From positions 37,320 through 101,319 of the forward strand of contig WTPW01002142.1 in the NCBI GenBank assembly GCA_009809945.1: a DNA stretch of 64,000 nt, read 5' to 3'. The translations under genes and the position numbers were made by a program. The notes beneath the pieces are model-generated. The model was not told the DNA's origin, made no database searches, and was given only the letters and a program-made list of their open reading frames with translations. This document shows positions 25,355 through 37,994 of the stretch, one piece after another (position 1 is the stretch's first letter; the number at the start of each line of letters is the position of its first letter). This stretch comes from Gigaspora margarita. Its lineage: Eukaryota > Glomeromycota > Glomeromycetes > Diversisporales > Gigasporaceae.

Positions 25355-28300
25355 TATTAATAATTATAATAACAAGCAAATTAAAACTTTTTTACATAAA
25401 AAAAAAAAATCTTACTCTTCATTTCAGACATTGGGCCGGAATATCGGGATGTCTTATGATCAATGGTATTACTTTAATCTAATTTTAATCTAATTTGTTT
25501 ACCCTCTGACTTCACACGACGATAACTCAAGTGGGTGGATATTAATTTTACCTTGTACACTGTGTCACGCAATTCTAAAAATTCTAAAGTGAATTCTTTG
25601 TCTTTTTTTTTTTTTTTTTGCTCCATCGAGTTGGAACATTACTCTAAGAACTATGTAACATAAACAAGAATACGCCATTATTACATTTCATTCGTTAGTT
25701 CTCAAACATGTTACTTTTATATTCTCGATAACTGGTATAGTCTATTTTTATTATTTGTTGATAGTAATAATAAAATCATTCTTATATTCTTATTTTTCTT
25801 ATTATTCTTATTATTTTTATTATTCTTATTAGAATTAGGGTATGGATTAATGACGGCTAATTTTTCAAAAGTGTTATATGGGGGTCTTTGCATTGAAAAT
25901 CAAGTTATGGAACATATAATTTACTATGTCTCATTACTTGATTTTCACCCATATAACACTTTTTTTTTTTTTTATAATTATTTTAATTAGAACGTGATTT
26001 TAATAATCCTATACTATAATATATCGATATAGTAATTTTTACAATTCTATATCCGCAGATCTCCCAGATCTTAATCTGTTTCACGGGCATATGATTAAAG
26101 GCGTAAATGGACCACCAACTTTTTTTTATTCAATATCAATATTAAATAATACTAATTCTATTTTTATCATATCTAATCACATATAATCTTTATATTATAT
26201 GCTACTTTTGAATTTTTGTGTAACCTTTGATCAGTATAACACCCTGAACGGTGATAAACGCCGGAGGAAAAAAGGTGTTCGCCGAAGATGTTAATTTAAC
26301 ACGAACTAATTGATCTTTGTATAACATTAACCTTAAAAGACTAACAAGTTAATTATAGTGATTTTTTAGATTCTAAATTTGACTTGATATAGTGATACTA
26401 TTTTAATATCCTTAATTAATTTAGATATATGCTATTATAATCAATTCCTTTTTAAAAAAAATAGTCTTTTAAAATATTATTAAGAAAACAAGAAATTATT
26501 AACTCATTAATTTAAACGTAAAAAAAAAAAAAAAAAAAAATTAAGAAATTTATCCGAGTAATAAACAGTAATAAACAGTAATAAACACTGAATGAGTCTA
26601 ACTACAAATGATTAAATGGAAAAATAAATCAGATTTGATTAGTGATTAAAGGAAACAATTAAAATGAAGATATCAATTACCTCAAATGTCTCAAATGAAC
26701 TAATATAAAAAACAAGCATTTACAAAATAACGGTTCACAAACATTTACTCATAGTAGCCAATCATTCAAGTCAATATGGGTGCACATGTTTCAGAATCTA
26801 AAAGATAAGTAATAAAAAAGTTTCAAAATGAACAAAATGAACATGAAAGGAAAAAATAGATATAAACGCATATATCTGTATATCCAAACAATCTTATATC
26901 ACGTGATATGAGTTATGCATAATTAAGAACGCATATATCCAGATTACTGGGGCAATTTTAATTTTGAGCATTATCTTGATATAATGCTGTAATGTTGTAA
27001 TGTTGTAATGTTGTAATGTCTTAATGTTTCTCAAAAGTGTAATATGTAAGATATTTAATTACACAAAATATATTACACCTACACGAGAGTATTCCAAGAA
27101 CAAGTTATCTCAAATATGGTTTTGTGTTTTTTTCATTACCAAATACATTTGTATTAAATAAACTTAAAATACAAATATACTTTCTTATTATTTGCATATT
27201 AATGCTTTTATTAATTAAATGAAATGTTTTAAGATTTACCGGTAATAATCTTCTTTTCATGATTATTTCCACGCGGCGAAACTGTGATACAAATAAATAA
27301 AAAGCTCACGTTTAGCCACATGATAAAATATTCTTTTTTCAGAGGACCCCATTTGGCTAATTTGCTTGTTTTAAAAATATAAATTATTTGTCAAGATATA
27401 ATTATTTTGATACAAATTTTTTTTTTATTATATTTTAGTACTTTACAACTAAAGTGCCTAGATCAGTTGATGCAAGTACGTGTAATAATTGATAATCAAA
27501 ACAAAAAATAATAATACATATTTGAACAAAGAATAATCACTAATATTTATTACACTTATAATGTTGTATTGGTTATCATAAATATTTAAGGTTTTTTTTT
27601 TTTCTTTTTTTTTTTTTTTTATCTGGTTATCAGTGAAAATTTTATTAGTTAGCGTTTAGTTGATAAGTTAACGCAAGATAATGTACCGGAATAGACGATC
27701 TTTTATTTGTGAACTGATATGATATTCTGATATTAATTTGAATTTCATTTTTTTTGTTATTCAGATCACGCCATCAAGCACCATTCTGCACACAAATAAA
27801 TCCTAGGTGTAAACTTTATCAATATCATGCATACAATGTTATCCGAAAATTACCGGTACAGTTATTGTAAAGTTATACAAAAAATTAAAGATGCGTTAAC
27901 TATACAGAAAAAAAAATCTCAATTCTTGGAAATCCTGAATGTTAAAAATCCCTGTTTAAGATTATAATGAACCAATGAAATATGTAATATGCGTGAAATA
28001 AGCATGTATGCGTTGAATTTATTATGCAATCGCTTTCCTGTTTTTTTCATGATCAATAAAGTTTTTATTCCAGTTTAATGTAAGGGTCTTACCGGTCAAA
28101 TTATTATTTATTGGTCTTTTTTTTTTTTTTTTTTTACTGCACGTTGAATGATGATAGTTGTATAATGATATTAATGATATTAATGATATTTGATATTTGT
28201 ATGATGATAGTCATAAGGAGAGAAAAACAACATAAGATTCTGTCGTAATGTGTATGGTGTGTCTTGTCCCTCCTGCATGAATATAAATTACAAATAGGGT

Positions 28301-30541
28301 CTACTCAACTCATTACCTAATTCAAGCATTTATTTATTTCATCACCAATGAACGAGAAATTCAGACAAAGAACAATGAGCTAGTTAATAATAAACAAATA
28401 TAAATTAAAAATTTTAATATATATTTTATTTTATATATATTTTATAATGAAAAGAAAAAAAAAAATTTGGTTATTCTAAATAAATTAGAACTTTCCAAAT
28501 GACACGCCAACGCTCATGTCCGAATTAATAATCGATATATGTTGTCTCGGCTGGATCCCTGATCAATCTTCTCCCAATTTGACAAGTCGCGTGGTCTAAT
28601 GTTTTTTTTTTCATTGGTTCACACTAATACTAAATTAGAAGCTCATGTTGTGTAATGTCACTTACAAAAAACTTAATAGGCTAGAGAGCTAGGATAGTTG
28701 AAGAAAATTTCGTGGTTATCAAAAAAAAAAAAAATTAACAGTAAAATATATTTCACATTATAATCGGTCTGCCCTTAACTCCCTTAATTACTTTAATGTT
28801 AATAAATCACGACATAATTCTTTATTCAATTTTGTGTTAGATAAAAGAGAATTAAATGTATACACATACCGTTGCTTTACAAATTATAAAATGCTTGCAA
28901 TAAATGGAAGAAAATTTTTTCATTCTGTTTATATTCTTATTTCTTTTTAATTTCCCGATCTTATGTAAGATAACCTTATAATCAATTAAAATGAAATTTG
29001 ATAAAAGTATGAACGTACGTACTTACTTACGTACGTACCTGGTTTATCTGAATATCTTATTTGTTTTGTTCACAAGTTATATGTTATTTCAACTTTTATA
29101 CTATATAACAGTATAAGAGACCATAATTAAAAATTTACCTTTATTAACCATGTTTATGTTATCGATCTAATTTTTCCGGTATTCTTCAAACTTTTAACCT
29201 GCATAAAATCCCTGAGATGATCTTTTCGGATACCACACGTTGATTCATTTACATTCATGCAGGCATGCGTAAGCATGATATCACGATAAGTAACCAATTC
29301 TCAGTCAACGCGCATGAAACTTTCCATTTTGAGAATTTAAGTTTGTCTCTATTTGCTGCTTGAAATTATTAATTTTTTAATATAGAGAAACAAAAAGAAT
29401 GGTAGAATAAAAAAAAAAAAATTCTAAAAATCTAATTTACGATTTGTTCCCGAATTTTTAGGTTACATTCGTGAAATATTACATTTAATCGTTATTAACC
29501 GTTGTTTTCTGATTATATCAATTATATAACTACAAAATCACGATTTCATATTGCCGCATTTTTGTACTCTATGATTGGGGTTTTTTTTCTGTTTTGGCGA
29601 TGTTTTTCTAAAAGGTTTCCATCGAGATTTAGTAATAATTTAGGTCCATTGTTATCCTTTAATAGATATTATCAGATTTTAATAAAGTCTTGTTCTCTCC
29701 CAAAATTAGCAAACAGCGGTTTCTCAAATGAATTATGTTTCGGGCGTTCATTTTGTATAACGTGAAATTTACCAAATAATGATGTCACGTGATGATATAT
29801 GAACAATCTATATAATGTAAATCCTTATATCGATACACAACAATTAGAGATTTTTTTTTGGAGGAAATATTATTAATAATATGGTAGGTTTATCCAATTT
29901 GCGGTTATTACTGTATTATAAATCACACCTGTGGTGATCAACACCAGTAGTATGAAAATCTGTGTAACATGTAACTCAATAATTTTCGATTAAATTTATT
30001 AAATTTTGATTGATATTAGGTTAGGGGATAGAGCAGGGGCTTAGTTTATACCAAAATTTTTTGCAAGAAATTTTATATTACACTGTAGCTTATAACAAAA
30101 ATAAATACTAGTAATATAATTAAGTAAAGCCATTTAATAAACTTATAATTTATTAATTAATTTATTCAACAGAATTTGTTTTTTAAAGATACATCCTAAT
30201 GGGCTTGTAGATTAATTCTTTTTTTAAAACATGCAATATGATAAAAATTTGCTAAATTTTTTTTTAAAAAAAGAGATTAAATTAAGGATACAATAAAGTT
30301 TCAGTTTTGTAATAGTAGTTTTAAATTAAATATTTTTTTTTTAATTTTAAAAAAAAAATCAACAAATTGCATATTTTATAAAAATATCTTATTTAGTTAA
30401 AGCTTTATTTTTGTATTAAAGATAGCTTAAAACAACTTATAAAACTTTTTTAATCTGTTAATATTTAATTAAATAAAAATTTTAATATAGTGTATTTAAT
30501 ATTTTTAAGAATAAATACATAACTTGCATGCTTATATATTG
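23726..30541. other. Upstream intergenic region of the gene island, no gene recognised
   Basis: Nearly 7 kb with scattered T-tracts, an (AAT)n run (25327-25352), short TAATGTTG repeats (26990-27020), a TATATCACGTGATATG palindrome at about 26896, ACGTAC repeats near 29008-29038, and a small inverted repeat at 25868-25975. No long open frame or splice-linked coding pattern was recognised. An unrecognised short-exon gene cannot be excluded. From about 30010 the composition shifts to the repeat-rich type. Confidence 0.45.
25868..25974. repeat. Short inverted repeat (possible MITE) in the gene island
   Basis: AAAAGTGTTATATGGG faces CCCATATAACACTTTT, with an inner inverted pair TGAAAATCAAGT / ACTTGATTTTCA. 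No clear target duplication was seen. Confidence 0.5.
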
Positions 30542-30543
30542 TA

Positions 30544-31264
30544 CCCTAATTTGATTGGCTAAATTTGTAGATAATTATTTTTAAAAAATAAATAAATTAT
30601 TGTTAAAACTTTAAGATTTGGGTTAGATTAGAAGGTTTAAATTTTTTTTTGTATTTATATACAAAGTTTTGTACTAAACAAGTTTATTTAGTGAAAATAA
30701 AATGATTATCTTAATAAAATTTATTTTATTTTATTTTTTTTTAAGGTGAGGCCTTGCTCATATCTTTATTGAGTAATTTATATAAGAGGTTGTTTAATAG
30801 CAGCAACTTAAATTGTACAGTGACAAATACATATAAATTACATGCAAGAATAAAAGCTCAGACTAATTTATCTGTGACCTAAACCTACTAGAATGGTCAA
30901 AACTCACCTAGATTTGAATAGTTAAAATGTAGTTAGTGGGGATACTATATTTGATCCACATAGTGGACCAAATACTAATTTTGCAGATTGCCTGCCCTAT
31001 TGGTGGGCCTTAATAAAATTTAAAGATATTTGCAATTTCTTATTTTTTAAACTCATTTTTAAAGATTTTTCTAAAATTTTATTAAGACAATCTTTCTAAT
31101 TCAAATAAGTAAACATGTTTAGCACTTTATTTTGTATATAAATGTAAAAATTTTTAAACCTTTTTTAAAATTTCATAAACCAATTCATAATCTAAAAAAT
31201 TTTAACAAAAATTATTTATTTTTTTAAAAATAATAATTTGTAAATTTTGCCAAGCAAATTAGAG
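30544..31264. mobile_element. TA-flanked foldback element enclosing a retroposon
   Basis: The ends CCCTAATTTGATTGGCTAAA and its inverted counterpart (read from the right as CTCTAATTTGCTTGGCAAAA) are bordered by TA (30542-30543, 31265-31266). The arms fold over about 180 bp each. The retroposon at 30725-31009 sits near the loop. Confidence 0.62.
30725..31009 (-). mobile_element. Short retroposon (SINE-like), copy 1
   Basis: A T-rich tail at the left (minus-strand poly-A) and an exact 13-bp duplication TTAATAAAATTTA (30712-30724 and 31010-31022) mark a retroposed copy. The body (GGCCTTGCTCATATCTTTAT, TTTGATCCACATAGTGGACC) recurs at 45767-46097. No tRNA boxes are evident; the 5' end may be truncated. 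Confidence 0.78.
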
Positions 31265-31281
31265 TATGATATATAAATATA

Positions 31282-31586
31282 GGTCCGTATTATTTTACTG
31301 AAAATCCCTTCAAAGACACCCCATTTCACTGACAAATTATTCACCGACAAGTTCATTTTACCGACAGTTCATTTCACCAAAGCTTATTTCACTGCCAAGT
31401 TTTTTTCTATACAATATACTAACTTTAACCCTAATTTTATTCTAACCCTACTCTAACCCTAATAACAATGACCAGAATTACTTTGTTGGTGAAATGAGCT
31501 TCAGTGAAATGAACTGTCGGTAAAATGAACTTGTTGGTGAATAATTTGTCAGTGAAATAGGATGTTAGTGAAATGATTGCCACTCT
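31282..31586. mobile_element. Foldback MITE made of TTTCACYGACAA repeats
   Basis: Both arms consist of short direct repeats such as TTCACTGACAAATT and TTTTACCGACAGTT, mirrored on the other side (TTTGTCAGTGAAAT, AACTGTCGGTAAAA). Flanks ATAAATATA (31273-31281) and ATAAATACA (31587-31595) look like a 9-bp duplication with one mismatch. The loop contains CTAACCCTACTCTAACCCTA, which resembles telomeric repeat. Confidence 0.65.
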
Positions 31587-31633
31587 ATAAATACAACACA
31601 CCTATGAAAAGCATATTAAACTTCTATTTTTAA

Positions 31634-32978
31634 GGGTGTTATTTTATAGAGACATGTCACCATGGCGACCCCCATGATCGACCAATCAAAGTCGATCACG
31701 TGTATCCTTATTTTTTTATTCTTTTTTTTTTTAAGTTTTTTTTTTTAATTTATTAATTTAATATAATTTTTTTTTTAAATTTAATTAATTTAATTTTTTT
31801 TTTTTAGTCGAATACAGTACAAAAAAATTGGAATGAAAAATGGGATGAAAAACAGGACGAAAACAAGATATTTTTTATTATTTTATTTTTTTTTTAAGTT
31901 TTTTTTTTAATTTAATTTTTTTTTAAATTTAATTTATTTTTTTTTAGTTGAGTACAAATATGAAGAAAACGGAATGAAAGCAACGAAAAAATGGGACAAA
32001 AAATGGGACAAAAATGAGATATTTTATTTTATTTTTTTTTAAGTTTTTTTTTTTTTAATTTATTAATTTATTAATTTAAATTTTTTTAATTTAATTTATT
32101 TTTTTTTTAGTCGAGTACAGATATGAAGAAAACTGAATGAAAGCAAGAAGAAAACAAGACGAAAACGAAACGAAAAGAGACAAAAAACGGGATGAAAACG
32201 CGATGAAAACAGTGATAAACGAACCCAAAAAAACCAGGAAATCCCACCAAAAAATGACGAAGAACCGCCGAAGTCTTATAGAACCCACCGAAGAACTTAC
32301 CAGAAAAACACAGAGGCAAAGAATTTACCTATCGAAAAATGACAAAGAAGAACCACCAGAACCCACTGACGAAGAGAAAAGACCTACTCACTGAAAAACG
32401 ATGAAGAAGGACCACCGAAGGACTTACAGAACCTACTGGCGAAAAGACAAAGAACCTACCAACTGAAAAATGACAAAATTACCCACCGAAAACGACGAAG
32501 AAGAACAACTGGAAGGCTTGAATTCACCGACGAAGAAACAAAGAACCTACCCACCGAAAAACGCAAAATACCTACCGAAAAATGACAAAGAAGAACTACC
32601 GAAGGATGATGAAGAGACAAAGAACCTATCCCCGAAAAACGACAAAATTAACCACCGAAAAACGCGAAGAAACACTGAAGGACTAAAAAACCTACTGAAA
32701 AATTGCTCCAACGATGACTCCAGCGACGACTCCAGCGATGACTCTAACGACGACTCCAGCGACGACTCCAGTGACAACGACTTCAGCAACAACTCCAAAG
32801 AAGATTCTAAAAAAAAATTATTCGTGGTTAAAAAAAAATAAAATAAAAGAAAAATAAAAAAAAAATAAAAAATAAAAAAAAATAAAAATAGATCATCTTA
32901 TATGATCGCCAATCTCAAAAATGATTGGTCGATCATATAAGGGTCTCTATGGCGATGGGTCGCCAATTCCTTTTTGCC
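31634..32978. mobile_element. MULE-like non-autonomous element A with a Ser/Asp-codon repeat inside
   Basis: The element starts GGGTGTTATTTTATAGAG and ends AATTCCTTTTTGCC, flanked by TATTTTTAA (31625-31633 and 32979-32987). Subterminal arms share a GGCGACCC/GATCGACCAATCA block. The same ends, in opposite orientation, bound 55232-56373. The 9-bp duplication suggests Mutator-like. The middle (32110-32830) is purine-rich imperfect repeat (CCACCGAAAAACGACGAAGA types), then GACTCCAGCGACGACTCC repeats. It is open in one frame but degenerate, so I do not call it a gene. Confidence 0.8.
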
Positions 32979-33409
32979 TATTTTTAATATAAAAAGTAAT
33001 TATTATGTTTTTTTTATAGTATAATATTCTTTTCAATTAATAATATATTAATTTTTAATAAAAAAACTTTATATCTAATATCTAAAAAATTAAAACAAAT
33101 AATATTTAAAAAAGTATCTATATATCACACAGTGCAATACCTTTATTTATTGCCAACCAATCAAATTTTAGAATTAGGTATAATATAAAAAATACAAAAA
33201 CTTAAATCAAAATTTTGTATAGGGAACAGCTATTTATATTCTAACAAAAAAAAATTCTTTGCAAAATTTTAATAATAAACTATGTTTTATTCTAAGAAAA
33301 GTATCAAAAATCAAATGATTTTTTAGAAAGAAAAGAAGTAAAAAAAAGTTAAAACTTTATATAAGAAACCTGATTATTTATATTTAAGAAAGAAAAAAGA
33401 AAGTAGCCC

Positions 33410-33916
33410 AGAATCCTGAAATATATATAGATAAATCAGGTATTAGTTTGCTTATTTTTGGGGTTTATATAGATCTTTTCTATTTTTAGTAATATTTTTG
33501 CTTATTTTTGAGATTTTCTGCAAATAATTCTATTTTTAGTAATGAATTTTACTAACTATAATCAGCAGTGATCATCACCAGTGTGTAATTAACCAATAAA
33601 TTTGCAGGATCAGGTGTAACGTGCAAATTAGTTTGTATAACAAAAATAAAGATTTTTTTAAAAAAATGCTAATATCTCAAGAATTTGTCTATGAACCTAC
33701 CTTTGGCATTCTAGCAAAAAAAATTTCTTGCTAAATTTTGCATATATATAATCCCAGGCCTCACCCTAACTCTAAAGTAAATAAAATTAATTTTTTTTTT
33801 GTTTTATCATTATTGGCTAATTATATACTGGTGATGATCACTACCGGTTATTTGTAGTTAAATTCTTTAGTAATTTTATAATTAACCTGACCTATCTATA
33901 TATATTTTGGGGTTCT
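33410..33916. mobile_element. MITE of the AGRACYCC family, copy 3, interrupted
   Basis: Ends AGAATCCTGAAATATATATA and ATATATTTTGGGGTTCT; flanks AGTAGCCC and AATAGGCC agree at six of eight bases. Without the 33544-33865 insertion and its duplication it is about 176 bp, the same as copies 1 and 2. Confidence 0.78.
33544..33865. mobile_element. Nested MULE-like MITE with exact 9-bp duplication
   Basis: Ends GAATTTTACTAACTATAATC and its inverted counterpart (GAATTTAACTACAAATAACC read from the right), then GTGATCATCACCAGT in both arms. TTTAGTAAT is duplicated at 33535-33543 and 33866-33874; copy 2 of the host MITE shows the single site. A lone matching end is at about 60237-60275. Confidence 0.86.
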
Positions 33917-35499
33917 AATAGGCCTTTGATAAAAAATTATCAGATAATTAATGACATTGTTCTAATCCAAAACTGAACTTATACTAACTCTAATTAAAAT
34001 GAAGTAAAATTGTACTGTTTTTTTATTGTTTTGATTTTATATAACACCTATCTTTATAAAGTGTGATATATAATTGTATTATATAATATAATACATCTAT
34101 TTTTCTATTTAAAAAAATAATTGAAAAATTTAAATTATATAATTAATTATCTTAAAATTTCTAAAAAAAAATCATTTTAATTTTAATAGAAAATTGATAT
34201 TTTTATAACTTTTTTTTTAATAATATTATATTTTTGCTAATATAATTAATATAGCTTTAGTTAGAGTTTAGAATTAGCATTATTAACAAAAGTATAACAT
34301 TATCAAAAAAGAGTTTATTTTTATTTTATTCTTTGACAGACTCGCTAGAGCTTAACTAGAATATATAGAAATCGTTTAAAGCTACCTAGAACTATTAAAA
34401 AAAATCTAAGTTGAACATTTAATATATAAGTCTAACATTATCCGGCTGCCTTTATAGTGCCCATATATGTCCTATCGCACCAATACCCCTGAGAGATTAG
34501 ATGTTCTAATGACAGTACCATCAAGAATATAGAATTTCTCTTCAAATCCCTCCTACCTAGCATCTATGGTGGGGTCAGATATTTTTATATTCGTACTTAA
34601 CCATACAAGAAAAAGAGAGTAACAAGAAAATTTAAAAGAAAAATGAAAAAATATGGAAAAACTTCAAACCCTACACGAAATACCAAATAATAAAAACTAA
34701 ATGATAAAAGGTGAGAGGAACGAAGAAAAAACCTATACTACTAATGGTACTGATATACATTTTTAAAAGAAAAGAGAACAAAAAAGAAGAGAAAGAAATG
34801 AAAAAAACTAAAAAACTAAATTCTAACCTCGTAGTTAAAAATTATATAATACTGCGCAAGGAATTGCCTCGCCTAAGTATTATATGAATATAGTGAGAAA
34901 AAGAAAGTTCTAGAATTTGGTTTTTGAAGATCAACCAACTCCTCTGTGCCACATCATATTACACATCCGTTCCTGTTTATCCACTTGCATATCTTTTTCC
35001 CGATTAGGTTAGGAACAATAATGCTAATCTTTTGGAGGGGGTACGCGAATTTTCTATTTTTTGTTCAAAATCCCAGAAAAAATAAACTCCAAGCGAGAAT
35101 ATGGTAGTAGGTATTTGTGAGTGTTTGGTCCAAGTACTTTAGATTTTTCAAGGAGTGTATTTGAAAAACCAAAATACTGTTCCTTATTAAGCCACTGCAA
35201 AAAAATTTTGTCGACGAAGAAAATTCTCTACCAAAATTTTGTGCTTACTAAAGTGCCGCCTGCTTTTTTATTGTTCTTACCACGGTTGCTTTTGGCTTGC
35301 ATGCCGAATATATAAAGGAGTCACTAACAGAATAGTTGATCTTTATAAAACCCATTTTTTTGTAGTACTTCTTCATCTAGCTCCAGTAGTTTGTTATTCC
35401 GTTTGTATGAAAATCTGGTACAAGTGATTATTGGAAAGAGTTGTTATGCGGATCATCAAAAAAGAGCTTAGAAATATTAATTTCCTTTTAATAATATAA
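33917..35499. other. Mostly unexplained stretch, one decayed coding scrap
   Basis: 34600-35460 is less repetitive, with purine-rich runs and a TATATAAAG motif near 35309. I see no gene structure. The coding scrap at 34430-34575 is listed separately. Confidence 0.4.
34430..34575 (-). pseudogene. Decayed coding fragment, unknown family
   Basis: The minus strand reads EGFEEKFYILDGTVIRTSNL then a short interrupted continuation ending DIYGHYKGSRIMLDL in the same frame. The composition is protein-like and unlike neighbouring low-complexity frames. I do not recognise the family; it could be host or transposon derived. Confidence 0.4.
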
Positions 35500-35507
35500 T
35501 TTTTTTA

Positions 35508-36890
35508 GGGAACTGTTATTGCCACCTCCCATTTTTGTTAATGCCACTCCATCCGGCCTCTGATCCTTCTGACCTAGTCATGTGCTATATAGTACAAATA
35601 GAGATCATGTGACTTTCAGTTTCTTGAATTTTGACCAATAGTTAGGTTACATGAAATTATAGTCACGTGATCTATGTGACAATAATAGCCAATCAAAATT
35701 TGAACCTGAAATAGATTCAAATTAACTACTAACCCACAATTGACAATAGTCGCTACATAGTAAAGTCCAATTCTACTATGGAAATCGATTATTATCACTT
35801 AAGTAAACTTATTTGGGATATCAAAATACACTTATAGTAAAATTTTTAGCAAGATTGAAGAACATTTTATTATTTGACTTTTAACTTTTATGTTTGATGA
35901 AAAAATTAAAATTTTTTAAAAAAATATATTTGCAAACGTAAAAATTAAAAGCTAAATAATAAAAAGTTCTCTGATTTGTATAAAAATTTGGTAGAATATG
36001 CATTTTGATCTCCTGAACATATTTAATTAAACACTTATAATTGATATATATAGTAAAATTTGGACTTTACTATGTAGTGACTACTTGCTATTGCTAGAAA
36101 ACATCTTTTATTGAACCAGAAATTGGTTCATTTTGAACCAAGTGGTTAAAATGAACCCAAAGTGGCTCAATTTGAACTGAACTCTGGTTCAAACAAACCC
36201 AAAGTTGTTCAATTTGAATAACTTAGGGTTCGTTTGAGCCAGAACTTGGTTCAAATTGAGCTGCTTTGGGTTCATTTTAACCTGAATTTGGTTCAATAGA
36301 AAGAGGTTTTTTTAGCAATTGCAAGTAGTTACTATATAGTAAAGTCCAAATTTTACTATGTAAATCGATTATAAGCACCTAAGTAAATATGTTCAGGAGA
36401 TCAAAATGCATATTCTACCAAATTTTTATACAAATTGGAGAACTTTTATTATTTAGCTTTTAATTTTTATGTTCGCAAATATATTTTTTAAAAAATTTTA
36501 ATTTTTTCATCGAACGTAAAAGTTAAAAGTCAAATATAATAAAATGTTCTCCATTCTTGCTAAAAATTTTACTGTAAGTATATTTTGATATTCCACTTAA
36601 GCGATGATAATTGATTTCTATAGTAGAATTTGGACTTTACTATGTAGCGACTATTGTTAATCGTGGGTTAGTAGTTAATTTGAATCTATTTCAGGTTCAA
36701 ATTTTAATTGGCTATTATTGTTACATGGATCACGTGACTATAATTTCATGTAACCTAACTATTGGTCAAAATTCAAGAAACTGAAAGTCACATGATCTCT
36801 GTTTGTACTATGTCGCACATGACTAGGTCGGAAGGGTCGTAGACCAAATGAGTAGCATTAACAAAAATGGGAATAGCAATAACAGTTCTC
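35508..36890. mobile_element. 1.4-kb foldback element
   Basis: Near-perfect inverted repeat with arms of roughly 680 bp centred near 36200. The ends are GGGAACTGTTATTGCC and GCAATAACAGTTCTC, flanked by TTTTTTTA (35500-35507, 36891-36898; low complexity, so weak proof). The loop side repeats GGTTCAAATTG/CAAATTGAACC blocks. The arms share CTACATAGTAAAG and CTTAAGTAAACT motifs with 1146-1665. No coding sequence. Confidence 0.85.
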
Positions 36891-36954
36891 TTTTTTTAAG
36901 AGAGTTCTAATAGCAATTAGGTTTTATTGATATATTAATAATTTTGTTATATTG

Positions 36955-37050
36955 ATAAAAGCGCAACTAGCATATATGCACTTTTGGTGCCTAATTTAAG
37001 TAGTTTGCTTAAAGGTGCTATACTAGCTATTATATCTACAATACTATATG
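36955..37050 (-). repeat. Degraded fragment of the 599-2726 retroposon family
   Basis: GCAACTAGCATATATGCACTTTTGG and TAATTTAAGTAGTTTGC (written in part) match 700-760 and 10510-10570. Neither end is preserved. Confidence 0.55.
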
Positions 37051-37578
37051 ATTATTTTAATACATCACCAAAATTTGTATAGAGATTACTATTGATTTTT
37101 ATCTGTTATTAAATAGTAATAGATTAAAATCCTCCTGATAAGAACTATCAATTACTGTATTACCACAAAATAATGTGCACCTGTGTGGTGATTTGATCAC
37201 CTGCATGCTATTTTGAGTGTGCACATGTGTGCTATTTTGATATAACCTAATTTTTTATCCTGTACTAGTGCTAAAATCCAAACCTTAATATATATATATG
37301 TTGTAGCCCAGATACAAATTTGCCCAGTTGTCAATTGGGCTAGCCCAGATGTCAATTTCAATCTGGGCTGCTATTTTTGTCCCAGATGCAAATTGCAGAT
37401 TATACTTATATTTTTAGAAATAATAGGTAATAATCAATTAACAATTGGTTTATAAATTTTTTATATAAAAAAATATATAAAATACTATAAACTTTAAAGA
37501 AATAATGTTTCAAAGTCTACATATCAACTTAAAATTAAATTTTTCAGAAATATAGAACAAAGAAAGAAAAAAAAGATA

Positions 37579-37994
37579 TGGTACAAGACATCTATACTCA
37601 ACAATTACATGACATGTTTCAATTTTTTAAATGGCTATAACTTCTTATCTAAGAGGTTTTAAAAAAATCTGACTGGTAACTTTATAAAGCTATATCAGCT
37701 CTACATATATGCCAAATATCTTTTCAAAATCTCATTACTATAAGAAGTTTTAGCATTTTGAAAATTGAAATTTTATATATAAATTTATAAATTTACATAT
37801 AAAATTTCAATTTTCAAAATGCTAAAACTTCTTACAGTGATGAGATTTTGAAAAGATATTTGGTATATATGTAGAGCTGATATAGCTTTATAAAGTTACC
37901 GGTCAGATTTTTTAAAATCTCTTAGATAAGAAGTTATAGCCATTTAAAAATTGAAACATGTCATGTAATTGTTGAGTTTAGATGTCTTGCACCA
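37579..37994. mobile_element. TA-flanked perfect foldback MITE
   Basis: Ends TGGTACAAGACATCTATACT and GATGTCTTGCACCA, TA at 37577-37578 and 37995-37996. The opposite arm of the giant foldback (about 42378-42390) keeps the empty AAAGATAGTACAAAAAT site. Almost the whole 416 bp is a hairpin centred at about 37787. Confidence 0.85.

Noticed and set aside
32470-32841. 123-codon acidic Ser/Asp frame as a gene
   Set aside because: No intact counterpart in the sister element. It is degenerate repeat cargo, kept as part of the element only.
34850-34862. CTGCGCAAGGA resembling part of U6 snRNA
   Set aside because: Only eleven bases match; neither the upstream hairpin nor the 3' part of U6 is present.
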